From Dehalococcoidia bacterium UBA4060 (GTDB lineage Bacteria; Chloroflexota; Dehalococcoidia; GIF9; UBA5629), in the NCBI GenBank assembly GCA_002383665.1, contig DFZI01000004.1, forward strand, positions 14,632-30,342: a stretch of DNA of 15,711 nucleotides, written 5' to 3'. The notes under the pieces are model-generated. The model was not told the DNA's origin, searched no databases, and saw nothing but the letters and a program-made list of their open reading frames with translations. Below are positions 1-6,513 of this stretch, one piece after another; position 1 is the first letter of the stretch; every line of letters begins with the position of its first letter. The translations under genes and the position numbers were made by a program.

Positions 1-390
1 ATCCCAAAACGTCGTGGGGAACTGGGGCAGGCGGGGCACAGTCTCGTAGAGGTTGGAGAGGGTGAGCTGCAGGCTGTTCTGCGAGGTCATGACATCGAGG
101 CGCTGGGAGGTGTCGTCCAGCCGCGCCAGGATGGCGCCGGCCTTAACACGGTCGCCCTCCCTGACCAGCACATCCTTGACGTCGCCCGGGGCGCCGAAAT
201 GGAGGTTGAAGGCCTCCGGCATGTTCAGGTTGCCGTCCACCGAGACGGTCACATCCAGGTTTCCCCTCCTGACCGGAACGGTGGTGGGAGTGGCGGCAGG
301 CGTCGCCGAGGTGGCCTGCCCGCAGGCGGCCGTCAGCAGGGTCAGGGCGGCAAGCACAGCTATATATATTTTTTTACTGCTCTTCAACAT
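1..390 (-). CDS. Efflux/secretion membrane-fusion (adaptor) lipoprotein, 5' part only
   Basis: The gene starts with ATG at 390 and runs off the left edge, giving 130 residues. The N-terminus is a lipoprotein signal peptide: KSSKK, a hydrophobic stretch (residues 8-20), then LTAAC with Cys23 as the acylation site. A Thr/Pro-rich linker follows. From about residue 38 the sequence reads like the start of an HlyD/MacA-type adaptor: a beta segment (VPVRRGNLDVTVSVDGNL), then a half lipoyl/biotinyl-like hairpin with GDVKDVLVREGDRVKAGAIL, then the beginning of a helical hairpin (ASN/LEU-rich). Family members link an inner-membrane transporter to the exterior; in monoderms they are lipid-anchored partners of ABC exporters. 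It lies 147 bases downstream of the histidine kinase on the same strand, so the two-component pair probably regulates it. The transporter itself should lie beyond the left edge. No strong Shine-Dalgarno precedes the ATG. Confidence 0.8.
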   Translation of the reverse strand, partial: MLKSSKKIYIAVLAALTLLTAACGQATSATPAATPTTVPVRRGNLDVTVSVDGNLNMPEAFNLHFGAPGDVKDVLVREGDRVKAGAILARLDDTSQRLDVMTSQNSLQLTLSNLYETVPRLPQFPTTFWD

Positions 391-466
391 GTGAATACAT
401 CCGTGCCCGGTTGCCCGGGCTGGTCCGTAGTAGATCAGATATAAACGATATCAATCAATTATTAAG

Positions 467-496
467 ATTTTATTTGCCGTTGTGACGGCTGAGCAA
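467..496 (-). promoter_or_regulatory. Candidate promoter with palindrome in the spacer, ahead of the adaptor lipoprotein
   Basis: On the minus strand TTGCTC (496-491) and TAAAAT (472-467) are separated by 18 bases. The spacer is almost entirely filled by a perfect inverted repeat, GCCGT-CACA-ACGGC (489-476). This would give the adaptor gene its own promoter inside the kinase-adaptor gap, with a leader of about 70 bases. An operator between -35 and -10 is the arrangement used by MerR-type activators, but their spacers are usually 19-20 bases. The palindrome could equally be an RNA hairpin in read-through mRNA. Confidence 0.35.
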
Positions 497-537
497 TCTG
501 CAGGATATTATATCTTTTATTTTAAGGGCTGGCGAAA

Positions 538-2028
538 TCATCCTTGGCCTATGGGCAGTGTGAAGGTGAAGGTGCTGCCCTTTCCTAACTCGCTCTCTAC
601 GGTGATGGTTCCCTTGTGTGCCTCAACGAAATATCGGGCGATGGTCAGTCCCAGCCCGCTGCCACCTGTGGCCCTGGCCCGTGAGCGGTCCACGCGGTGG
701 AAGCGCTCGAAGATGAGCGGTAGCTCCTCAGGCGGTATGCCCTCGCCCGTATCAGCCACGCTGATGGCCACGAACTGGCCAGCCCGGCTGGCGCTGATTG
801 TGACACGGCCGCCCTCGGGTGTATGCGTGAGGGCGTTGGTCAGGAGGTTGAGCAGCACCTGGCGGATGCGCTGGAGGTCGATCATGACACGGGGCAGCCC
901 CTCCTCCATCTCGACGGTCAGGCTGATCTTCCGTTCAGCATACTTGCCTGTCATGGCGCTGACGGCCTGTGTGACCAGGTCATCGACCTTCTCCGGCTGG
1001 CAGAACAGCTTGAGCTGGCCCGACTCGGCCAGGCTGAGGTCCTGCAGATCGTGCACCAGGCGGGAGAGCAGCATGGTCTCGTCGTAGATGGTGTTGATGG
1101 TCTTCTCGTCTGGCTCCATGACGCCGTCCCGGATGGCCTCCAGGTAGCCCCTCACGTTGGTGAGCGGGCTGCGCAGCTCATGGGCGACGTCGGCCACCAG
1201 GTCGCGTCGCAGCTTCTCATCGCGCTCCAGGTCGGCCGCCATCAGGTTGAAGGTGTCGGCCAGCTCGCCGATCTCGCTTTTCTCGTCGACCTTAACGCGC
1301 TGGGAGAAGTCGCCCTTGCCCAGTTGCTCGGCGGCCACGGTGAGCTGCCTGACCGGCGCCAGGATGCGGCGGGAGAGGAAGTAGGTCAAAACGATAGCTG
1401 CTGCGACGGCCATCAGCGCCCCGATGGCGAAGTACTTGCCGATCTGGTTGGTTACAAGCTGCAGGGCGGTGAGGCTGACCTCGGATTGCGTGAGCGGCAT
1501 AAGGTAAAGAACACCGGCCACAGCGGACTGCGAGGTATCGGGGGCCGGGAGATCAGGCGGGTTGGGCCTGCCCGGGCCTGAAGGCAGAAGCAGCGAAGGC
1601 GTGGGAAGGGGCATATCGCTGGGCGGCTTTCTCTCCTCTGGCCTCTGCTCGGCGGGGCCGCCGTATTTCCTGAGGGCAATCGGGCGGGTGGAGAACCTGT
1701 CAGAGTCCACCCCTTCGATGCTGGAGTTGTCGGAATCGGCGATGATCCTGCCCCCGGCATTGGCCAGGATGATGCGGTATTTAAACTGCTCCGCCAGCTC
1801 GCTTATCAACGGTGCCACGCCATCCCAGGTCTGATAGGTGAAGTAGTAGTCGGAAACGATAAGATGGATGCGGCCGCTGACCATGCCCTCCACGCGCTGG
1901 CTGAACTCCCTGACCTCGCCCGTGGCGGCCTGCCAGATGATGACGAAAACGGAGCCGACGGTGAGGAGAATGACCGCGGTGAAGGCGAGGATGAGGCGGA
2001 ACTGCAGGCTATGGCGTAGATTTTGCAT
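538..2028 (-). CDS. Membrane sensor histidine kinase (HAMP-HisKA-HATPase)
   Basis: This is a 496-residue class I histidine kinase. Transmembrane helix 1 is at about residues 10-34, an extracytoplasmic sensor at 35-198, and helix 2 at 199-219. A HAMP linker follows (220-271), then HisKA with phosphoacceptor His283 in VAHELRSPLT, the N box (NLLTNALTHT, Asn394/Asn398), the G1 box DTGEG (426-430), an F box near 440 and the G2 box GSGLGL. The sensor carries an unusual Pro-rich insert at about 125-164, so ligand-domain assignment is unclear. I chose ATG 2028 over longer in-frame starts because residues upstream of it are encoded in the response-regulator gene and do not look like kinase. The start overlaps the regulator's stop by 20 bases, implying translational coupling. 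It is expected to autophosphorylate and pass phosphate to Asp54 of the neighbouring regulator. The stimulus is unknown. Confidence 0.93.
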   Translation of the reverse strand: MQNLRHSLQFRLILAFTAVILLTVGSVFVIIWQAATGEVREFSQRVEGMVSGRIHLIVSDYYFTYQTWDGVAPLISELAEQFKYRIILANAGGRIIADSDNSSIEGVDSDRFSTRPIALRKYGGPAEQRPEERKPPSDMPLPTPSLLLPSGPGRPNPPDLPAPDTSQSAVAGVLYLMPLTQSEVSLTALQLVTNQIGKYFAIGALMAVAAAIVLTYFLSRRILAPVRQLTVAAEQLGKGDFSQRVKVDEKSEIGELADTFNLMAADLERDEKLRRDLVADVAHELRSPLTNVRGYLEAIRDGVMEPDEKTINTIYDETMLLSRLVHDLQDLSLAESGQLKLFCQPEKVDDLVTQAVSAMTGKYAERKISLTVEMEEGLPRVMIDLQRIRQVLLNLLTNALTHTPEGGRVTISASRAGQFVAISVADTGEGIPPEELPLIFERFHRVDRSRARATGGSGLGLTIARYFVEAHKGTITVESELGKGSTFTFTLPIGQG

Positions 2029-2713
2029 TTTGCAGCTCGGCCAGCTTGTAGCCTGCTCCATAGACTGTCTTGATATACTCGGGCCGGCGAGAGTCAAGCT
2101 CCAGCTTGCGGCGCAGGTTGAAGATATGCACATCGATAGCGCGGTCGAAGCCCTCGAAGTCATAGCCGAAGACCCTCTCGATCAGCTCGGCGCGGTCGAA
2201 CACCCTGCCGGGCTCTTTGAGGAAGGTGGCCAGCAGCTTGAACTCCACCGCGGTCAGGTCGATCTTGCGGCCCTTCAGGTATGCCTCGTGCTTGGGGTAG
2301 TCCAGGGCCAGGTCGCCGTGCCTGAGCCGGGCAGGGCCGCGCTCGGCGGGCAGGCGGCGGAAGATGGCACGGACACGTGCGGCCAGCTCGCCCGGGCTGA
2401 AGGGCTTGGTCACGTAGTCGTCAGCACCGGTATCCAGGCCTTCCAGCTTGTCCTCGTACCGGGTGCGGGCTGTGAGCATGATGATGGGAACGTCGGACTC
2501 TTCCCTTAACCTGCGGCAGACCTCCATGCCGTCCAGGCCGGGCAGCATGAGGTCCAGAACGACCAGGTCGGGCTTGCTCTCCCTGAATTTGTTGACGGCC
2601 TCGTTGCCGTCGTATGCTGTCAGCACGTTGTAGCCGTCGCGCTGCAGGTAAAGCCTGACCAGCTCAACCGTCCTGGCATCGTCATCCACAACTAATATGG
2701 TTTTGTTGGCCAT
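2009..2713 (-). CDS. OmpR/PhoB-family response regulator
   Basis: A 234-residue two-domain regulator. The receiver domain (residues 4-118) has the acidic cluster DDD (10-12), phosphoacceptor Asp54 in VVLDLMLPGLDG, the switch Thr81 and the conserved Lys103 in VTKPF. A linker leads to a winged-helix DNA-binding domain of OmpR type (about 130-228), with the typical LTAVEFKLLATFLKEPGRVFDR-like segment and YIKTVYGAGYKL near the end. An in-frame start 61 codons upstream exists, but the extra residues are low-quality and lie in the structured leader; ATG 2713 begins the domain properly (MANKTILVVDDD). Shine-Dalgarno is poor (ATTAAGATTAAG). It is the first gene of the regulator-kinase-adaptor run and probably controls that operon and the export genes to the left. 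Confidence 0.94.
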   Translation of the reverse strand: MANKTILVVDDDARTVELVRLYLQRDGYNVLTAYDGNEAVNKFRESKPDLVVLDLMLPGLDGMEVCRRLREESDVPIIMLTARTRYEDKLEGLDTGADDYVTKPFSPGELAARVRAIFRRLPAERGPARLRHGDLALDYPKHEAYLKGRKIDLTAVEFKLLATFLKEPGRVFDRAELIERVFGYDFEGFDRAIDVHIFNLRRKLELDSRRPEYIKTVYGAGYKLAELQNAKSTP

Positions 2714-2789
2714 CTTAATCTTAATACTGCAATAAACAGCCGCTGGCTGCAAGCCGGCCAGCTCCGGCCGCATCTGCGTTGGCACTGAG

Positions 2790-2866
2790 GAGTCTGTGAG
2801 AGGAGGCAGGTGCTCCCTCCGGCAAGGGGGCACCTGTGTACTTAATAAGGAGGTGCAGACTCTCAC
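2790..2866 (-). promoter_or_regulatory. Structured 5' leader or inverted-repeat cluster upstream of the response regulator
   Basis: A 12-bp stem with one G-T wobble and a 6-base loop lies at 2807-2836 (outer arms CAGGTGC and GCACCTG, inner arms CCCT and AGGG, loop 2819-2824). It is flanked by sequences that can pair across it: GTGAGAG (2796-2802) with CTCTCAC (2860-2866), or in the alternative GAGTCTG (2790-2796) with CAGACTC (2856-2862). A second AGGTGC (2851-2856) could compete for the GCACCT arm. If transcription starts above 2866, the regulator mRNA carries this structure about 80-150 bases before its start codon. There is no U-tract, so it is not a simple terminator. Its function is unknown. 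Confidence 0.5.
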
Positions 2867-2990
2867 TATCAAACCTAACAGATGATTGTTAAGCAAATAT
2901 TAATGCGGTGTTGAAAAACAGATGGACGTAAAGCAGGGCACTGGCAAAGCACCGGCCATACACCTCGGTGGTAAAATACCCTGTCCGGCG

Positions 2991-4235
2991 CTAATCTGCC
3001 AGCGGTGTCAGGGTAAGCAGGCGGCGGGCGATCTCGGGATACCTGGCGATGAAGAGCAGTTCGTCCTCCACCAGAGGCATCTGTGCCTCGACATTGGCGT
3101 ACCTGACCAGCTCCAGGATACGGCGCGCTTCACTGGCATTGGCGAACGTGACCTTCATTTTGCCCATGATGTGGCTGAAGCCGGAGATGCCCGAATATTC
3201 GCCGGAGCAGATCAGGCGCCCGGTCTCCACCAGCTCCGGCTCACCCCTGCCCAGCTCCTCGTAGTTGTAGAGCTCGTAGTTCTCGGGGTCTTTGAGCACG
3301 CCGTCGGCATGGATGCCCGAGGAATGGGCAAAGGCATTGGCTCCCACGCCCGGCAGGTTGATGGGGATGGGAACGCCGAAGGCATAGCTGGCATATTTGG
3401 CCAGCGTATAGGCTTTGTTCAATACGATCGGCCGGCCGAGCTTGTATTTCCCGGACAGGCCCTTGGACTTGGAGATGGCCAGCACACAGGAAACCAGGTC
3501 GGCATTCCCGGCGCGTTCGCCGATGCCGTTGATGGTGGTGTTGATGTAGGCATCCTGCCCGGCATCCACCGCGCCCTTGGCACCGGCTATCGAGTTGGCC
3601 ACGGCCATGCCCAGATCTCCGTGACAGTGTATCTCCACTGGCATCGAGATTGATTCGGCTATCTGGTTGACGGTCTTGTAGATGGTGAAGGGATCATCAT
3701 AGCCGAGCGTGTCGCAGTAGCGGAAACGTTCGGCGCCTGCCTCTTTGGCGGCAGTGGCAAAGTCGATGAGGAACTTGATGTCCGTGCGCGAGGCATCTTC
3801 GGCATTGATCCCCAGCCCCTTTATCCCTGCCCGGAGGGCCGCTCTGGACGCATTGACCATCTGCTCAAGTATATCGGTGCGGGACTTGCGACCGTTGAAT
3901 TTACCCTGAATCATCTGGTCCGAGGTTGAGATGGAGATATTGAGATATTCCAGCTCCGGCACCATCTGGAAGGCCCTTTCGACGTCCTCCTCGGTAGCCC
4001 TGATCCATCCGCTGAGGCGGATGGGCTTGAGCACGCCCATGCGGGCCAGCTCCAGGTTGGCGCGCAGGTAGTTGGTTTCGTGGCTGGTGGTGGGAAACCC
4101 GAACTCAGACTGGAAGACCCCGAAGTCGTTGAGATACATGTTGATCATGGTCTTCTGCAGCTTGGAAAGGCTGAGCCTGGCGGTCTGAACACCGTCACGG
4201 TTGGTCACATCGATGAAATAGATCTTGCCCGGCAT
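2991..4235 (-). CDS. Homocitrate/isopropylmalate synthase-family enzyme, candidate Re-citrate synthase
   Basis: A 414-residue enzyme of the DRE-TIM metallolyase superfamily, which condenses acetyl-CoA with a 2-oxoacid. Signature parts are all present: TNRDGVQ (11-17; Arg13 and Asp14 for catalysis and metal), the metal-binding HCHGDLGMAVANS (His203, His205), NGIGERAGN (236-244, Asn244), and HSSGIHADG (304-312). The C-terminal leucine-feedback LeuA domain of 2-isopropylmalate synthases (usually more than 500 residues) is absent, which favours homocitrate synthase (NifV/Lys20-like) or the Re-citrate synthase known from Dehalococcoides and Clostridium kluyveri. No leuCDB, lysine or nif genes are adjacent, so pathway context does not decide. 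The start at 4235 has no clear Shine-Dalgarno, but translation from it gives the usual N-terminus just ahead of the RDG motif. Substrate choice is inference. Confidence 0.85.
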   Translation of the reverse strand: MPGKIYFIDVTNRDGVQTARLSLSKLQKTMINMYLNDFGVFQSEFGFPTTSHETNYLRANLELARMGVLKPIRLSGWIRATEEDVERAFQMVPELEYLNISISTSDQMIQGKFNGRKSRTDILEQMVNASRAALRAGIKGLGINAEDASRTDIKFLIDFATAAKEAGAERFRYCDTLGYDDPFTIYKTVNQIAESISMPVEIHCHGDLGMAVANSIAGAKGAVDAGQDAYINTTINGIGERAGNADLVSCVLAISKSKGLSGKYKLGRPIVLNKAYTLAKYASYAFGVPIPINLPGVGANAFAHSSGIHADGVLKDPENYELYNYEELGRGEPELVETGRLICSGEYSGISGFSHIMGKMKVTFANASEARRILELVRYANVEAQMPLVEDELLFIARYPEIARRLLTLTPLAD

Positions 4236-4243
4236 CTGTAATC

Positions 4244-4257
4244 TGTTTACGTTAACA
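4244..4257. promoter_or_regulatory. Near-palindrome in the leader of the synthase gene
   Basis: TGTTTACGTTAACA is symmetric at 12 of 14 positions and sits between the predicted transcription start and the start codon of the synthase gene. Its position would suit a repressor site. No matching regulator is encoded in the window. Confidence 0.3.
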
Positions 4258-4269
4258 AATTAATTCCTA

Positions 4270-4278
4270 ATTATAGCA
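4270..4278 (-). promoter_or_regulatory. Extended -10 promoter of the synthase gene
   Basis: On the minus strand the sequence TGCTATAAT is a perfect extended -10 element (TGnTATAAT). There is no good -35 at 17 bases, which is acceptable for extended -10 promoters. It predicts a start of transcription near 4263 and a leader of about 28 bases. Confidence 0.55.
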
Positions 4279-4343
4279 TTGTAGCTGTGGCAGCGATAAT
4301 CCGGCCAGCTTGCCTGATCTGCTCCACCACAGGCTTGCTTACC

Positions 4344-4745
4344 CTATTTGATCGTTACATCAAAGGTAATCGTTTTGTCGGAGGCCGTGCTCTCCCATGA
4401 TCTCTTGTAGGTCATTTTGATCGTGGTTGAGCCGGCTTTGAGAGCCTTGAAGATGTATTGCTGGGTGCCACCGGCCCCCACCCTGTCGGTCTGAGGCGCT
4501 ATGTAGTTGCTCTTCACCATCTCAAGGTACGCTTTATCATAGACTTCGTTCTTGTCCCACGTGTATCCAGTGGTGGGATTGCTGGTGAGCATGATCTCGA
4601 ACTGCTCGCCTGCCGAACACTGTATGGATGTCTTGCTTTCGTCATACTGTTTTATTTCTGAGCTGGAATATCCACCGCCTGCACAGGCTGCGCTGAGCGT
4701 TGTCAGAGTTGCTACCAGGCAAAATGCGATGAGAGCCTTTTTCAT
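4344..4745 (-). CDS. Chagasin-like (I42 family) protease-inhibitor lipoprotein
   Basis: A 133-residue exported protein. It has a Lys-Lys start, a hydrophobic signal and LSAAC with Cys21 as the lipid anchor. The mature part carries the three inhibitory loops of the chagasin fold in order: NPTTGYTW (56-63, BC loop), a Gly-rich GAGG (90-93, DE loop) and YKRSWE (113-118, in place of the usual RPW loop). Family members are immunoglobulin-like inhibitors of papain-type cysteine proteases. Here it would sit on the outer face of the membrane, perhaps protecting surface proteins. The ATG at 4745 is set by a strong AGGAGG six bases upstream; a TTG at 4751 falls inside that Shine-Dalgarno and is rejected. 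No cysteine protease gene is nearby. The downstream gene (synthase) is on the same strand but has its own promoter. Confidence 0.85.
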   Translation of the reverse strand: MKKALIAFCLVATLTTLSAACAGGGYSSSEIKQYDESKTSIQCSAGEQFEIMLTSNPTTGYTWDKNEVYDKAYLEMVKSNYIAPQTDRVGAGGTQQYIFKALKAGSTTIKMTYKRSWESTASDKTITFDVTIK

Positions 4746-4751
4746 GGTCAA

Positions 4752-4757
4752 CCTCCT
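4752..4757 (-). promoter_or_regulatory. Shine-Dalgarno deciding the I42 inhibitor start
   Basis: AGGAGG lies six bases before ATG 4745 and overlaps the competing TTG codon at 4751, so the shorter reading is preferred. Confidence 0.8.
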
Positions 4758-4805
4758 TTAACCGGCATGCATCATTGGCCTGCTGACACCGATGATCCGG
4801 TACAT

Positions 4806-4820
4806 GATACCTTAAGTATC
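4806..4820. promoter_or_regulatory. Small palindrome upstream of the I42 inhibitor gene
   Basis: GATAC-CTTAA-GTATC has perfect 5-base arms. On the minus strand it overlaps a weak promoter guess (TTGGCA, 19-base spacer, TATCAT). It may be an operator for the inhibitor gene, but the evidence is only symmetry and location. Confidence 0.25.
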
Positions 4821-4879
4821 CACGGAAATGCCAATTTATGCCTGGCGCTTTTTCTCAAGCCTCCAAACAGGACAATAAT

Positions 4880-4908
4880 TTTACTCACCCTTGATACGGT
4901 GCTAAAAT
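4880..4908 (+). promoter_or_regulatory. Promoter of the TPR lipoprotein-GNAT-M20 run
   Basis: TTTACT (4880-4885), a 17-base spacer and TAAAAT (4903-4908), with TGC directly before the -10 (extended -10). Transcription would start near 4915, about 55 bases before the lipoprotein start codon. Confidence 0.5.
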
Positions 4909-4969
4909 TCGGAGCATGCCGTTGGCCAGAGCGGCTTGAATAAAAATAATTTAAGGAAGCTTGATTAAT

Positions 4970-5806
4970 ATGCATGATCTGAATAGCAGGCTGCCCGGCA
5001 GGGTGGCACTATTGATGATACTGATGCTGGCCATATTCCTGGCCGCCTGTCAGTCCGGACCTAAATCCTATACCAGTAAAAATCCCGAAGCGGTGCAGCT
5101 CAACGAGAGAGGCATGGATATGTATGAGCAGGGCGCCTATGATAAGGCCGTGCTGAATTTCGACAGGGCACTGGAGATCGATCCGAACAACGTTGCCATC
5201 CTTTTCAACAAGGCGCAGGCGCTGGATGCCATGCAGCGGTATGACCAGGCTATTGAAAGCTATGACAAGGCTATTGCCATCGATCCCGGTTTCAGCTATG
5301 CCTGGTCGGGCAAGGGCCTGGCTTATTACAACCAGGAAAAATATGATAAGGCCCTGGAATGCCTCGATAAGGCCATAAGCATCGACGGCAATAACAGCTC
5401 CGCCTATGCTATCGGGGGGCTGGTCTATGTTGCCCAGCAGAAGTACGATTTGGCTGTTGCGGCATATGAAAAGGCTACCAGGCTGGATTCGCAAAATGCC
5501 GAGCTGTGGACCCGCAAGGCCTATGCCGAGATGAAGTCAGCCCGCTATGAGGATGCTTTGCGATCGGCGGACAAGGCCATATCGCTTAACAAGGACAGCG
5601 AGCTCGCCTGGGGCTACAAGGCCAAGGCACTGCACGAGCTTAGACGTTACGAGGAAGCTCTGGTAGCCTTCGATAAGGCACTGGGCCTGGACCCGGATAA
5701 TCCGGCGCTCTGGTATTCCAAGGGGCTGACGCTGGAGACTCTCAAGAGGGACGATGAAGCCAGGAAATGCTATGACAAGGCCCGGGCGCTGGGATATACG
5801 TTTTAA
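4970..5806 (+). CDS. Lipoprotein built of seven TPRs
   Basis: A 278-residue lipoprotein. The signal peptide has RVALLMILMLAIF and the lipobox LAAC with Cys27. After a short linker the rest is seven consecutive tetratricopeptide repeats of exactly 34 residues each (41-74, 75-108, 109-142, 143-176, 177-210, 211-244, 245-278), ending at the last residue. The repeats keep the consensus pattern (for example YDKAVLNFDRALEIDPNN). TPR superhelices are protein-binding scaffolds; lipid-anchored forms often organise envelope complexes. The partner is unknown. I chose ATG 4970 rather than TTG 4961 because AAGGAAG (4953-4959) is about 11 bases from the ATG but almost touches the TTG. The gene is 71 bases upstream of the GNAT gene on the same strand and may be cotranscribed with it. 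Confidence 0.9.
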   Translation: MHDLNSRLPGRVALLMILMLAIFLAACQSGPKSYTSKNPEAVQLNERGMDMYEQGAYDKAVLNFDRALEIDPNNVAILFNKAQALDAMQRYDQAIESYDKAIAIDPGFSYAWSGKGLAYYNQEKYDKALECLDKAISIDGNNSSAYAIGGLVYVAQQKYDLAVAAYEKATRLDSQNAELWTRKAYAEMKSARYEDALRSADKAISLNKDSELAWGYKAKALHELRRYEEALVAFDKALGLDPDNPALWYSKGLTLETLKRDDEARKCYDKARALGYTF

Positions 5807-5839
5807 TCAGGCCGATGGGTATAGGCACTCCGTTTTAAT

Positions 5840-5859
5840 GTTACTTTGTTACGTGTTAC
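5840..5859 (+). repeat. Three GTTAC repeats before the GNAT gene
   Basis: GTTAC occurs at 5840-5844, 5848-5852 and 5855-5859, just before the ribosome binding site GGAGGAG. This may be a small tandem binding site or chance. Confidence 0.3.
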
Positions 5860-5877
5860 GCTGTAAGCGGAGGAGAT

Positions 5878-6513
5878 ATGAGCACGGATAATGCTGACGA
5901 ACGGCCCCAAACAAGCGGCAGTTGCAAACAGGTAAACGGGCCGGAAGCCGCAGCCGACGATGCCGAAAACGGAAGTCGGAAGCGGCCGGAGATCGAGATC
6001 AGGGAGATGGAGGTGGATGATATACCTGCGGTATTTCATCTGGGAGAGAAGGTTTTCACGGCGGAAAAAACGCCTACCCTTTACAGGACCTGGGACGAAT
6101 ACGAGGTCGTGTCGATGTTCAACTCGGATAGTGACTATTGCCTCGTGGCTGAGATGGGGGGCAGGATAGTGGGATTTGCCCTGGGTGACGTCGTGGCCAA
6201 GCGTAAATCAGCCTGGAAATACGGCTACCTGGTCTGGATGGTGACCGACCCTGATTACCAGCGACTGGGTATTGCCAGCAGGCTTTTTAACCGGTTTTCC
6301 GATAAAATGATCGAAGAAGGTGTGCGCATTTTTATGATAGATACCGAGGCCGATAACCTTCCCGCGCTGGCCTTCTTCCGGGCCAAGGGGTTCGGCAGCC
6401 CGCAGCCCCACATCTATATGACGTATAATCCTGCCGCTACAGAGCAACAGAAGGATAAAAAGCGAATCATCCGGGGAAGAAAAAATGGGAACGACCGCAA
6501 GCATAGCGAGTGA
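5878..6513 (+). CDS. GNAT-family N-acetyltransferase
   Basis: A 211-residue GCN5-related acetyltransferase. The first 36 residues are polar and low in conserved features. The fold starts at IEIREMEVDDIPAV (39-52). The acetyl-CoA pyrophosphate loop is VTDPDYQRLGIASRLF (122-137) with the Q/RxxGxA signature at 128-133, and the end of the domain is AFFRAKGF (165-172), as in RimI-like enzymes. The basic C-terminal tail (KKRIIRGRKNGNDRK) overlaps the next gene. The start ATG 5878 has a good Shine-Dalgarno (GGAGGAG). The last 29 bases overlap the M20 gene, so the two are probably translationally coupled. The acceptor is unknown; the pairing with a deacylase suggests a small-molecule amine or a peptide N-terminus. 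Confidence 0.9.
   Translation: MSTDNADERPQTSGSCKQVNGPEAAADDAENGSRKRPEIEIREMEVDDIPAVFHLGEKVFTAEKTPTLYRTWDEYEVVSMFNSDSDYCLVAEMGGRIVGFALGDVVAKRKSAWKYGYLVWMVTDPDYQRLGIASRLFNRFSDKMIEEGVRIFMIDTEADNLPALAFFRAKGFGSPQPHIYMTYNPAATEQQKDKKRIIRGRKNGNDRKHSE

Noticed and set aside
482..1087. Long plus-strand reading frame opposite the histidine kinase
   Set aside because: It is antisense to a clear kinase domain, Ser/Arg-rich, and shows no domain; the same holds for the frames at 823-1581 and 1868-2509.
2922..3653. Plus-strand frame of 243 codons opposite the synthase
   Set aside because: Shadow of a well-conserved enzyme gene; composition is that of a reverse-complement reading.
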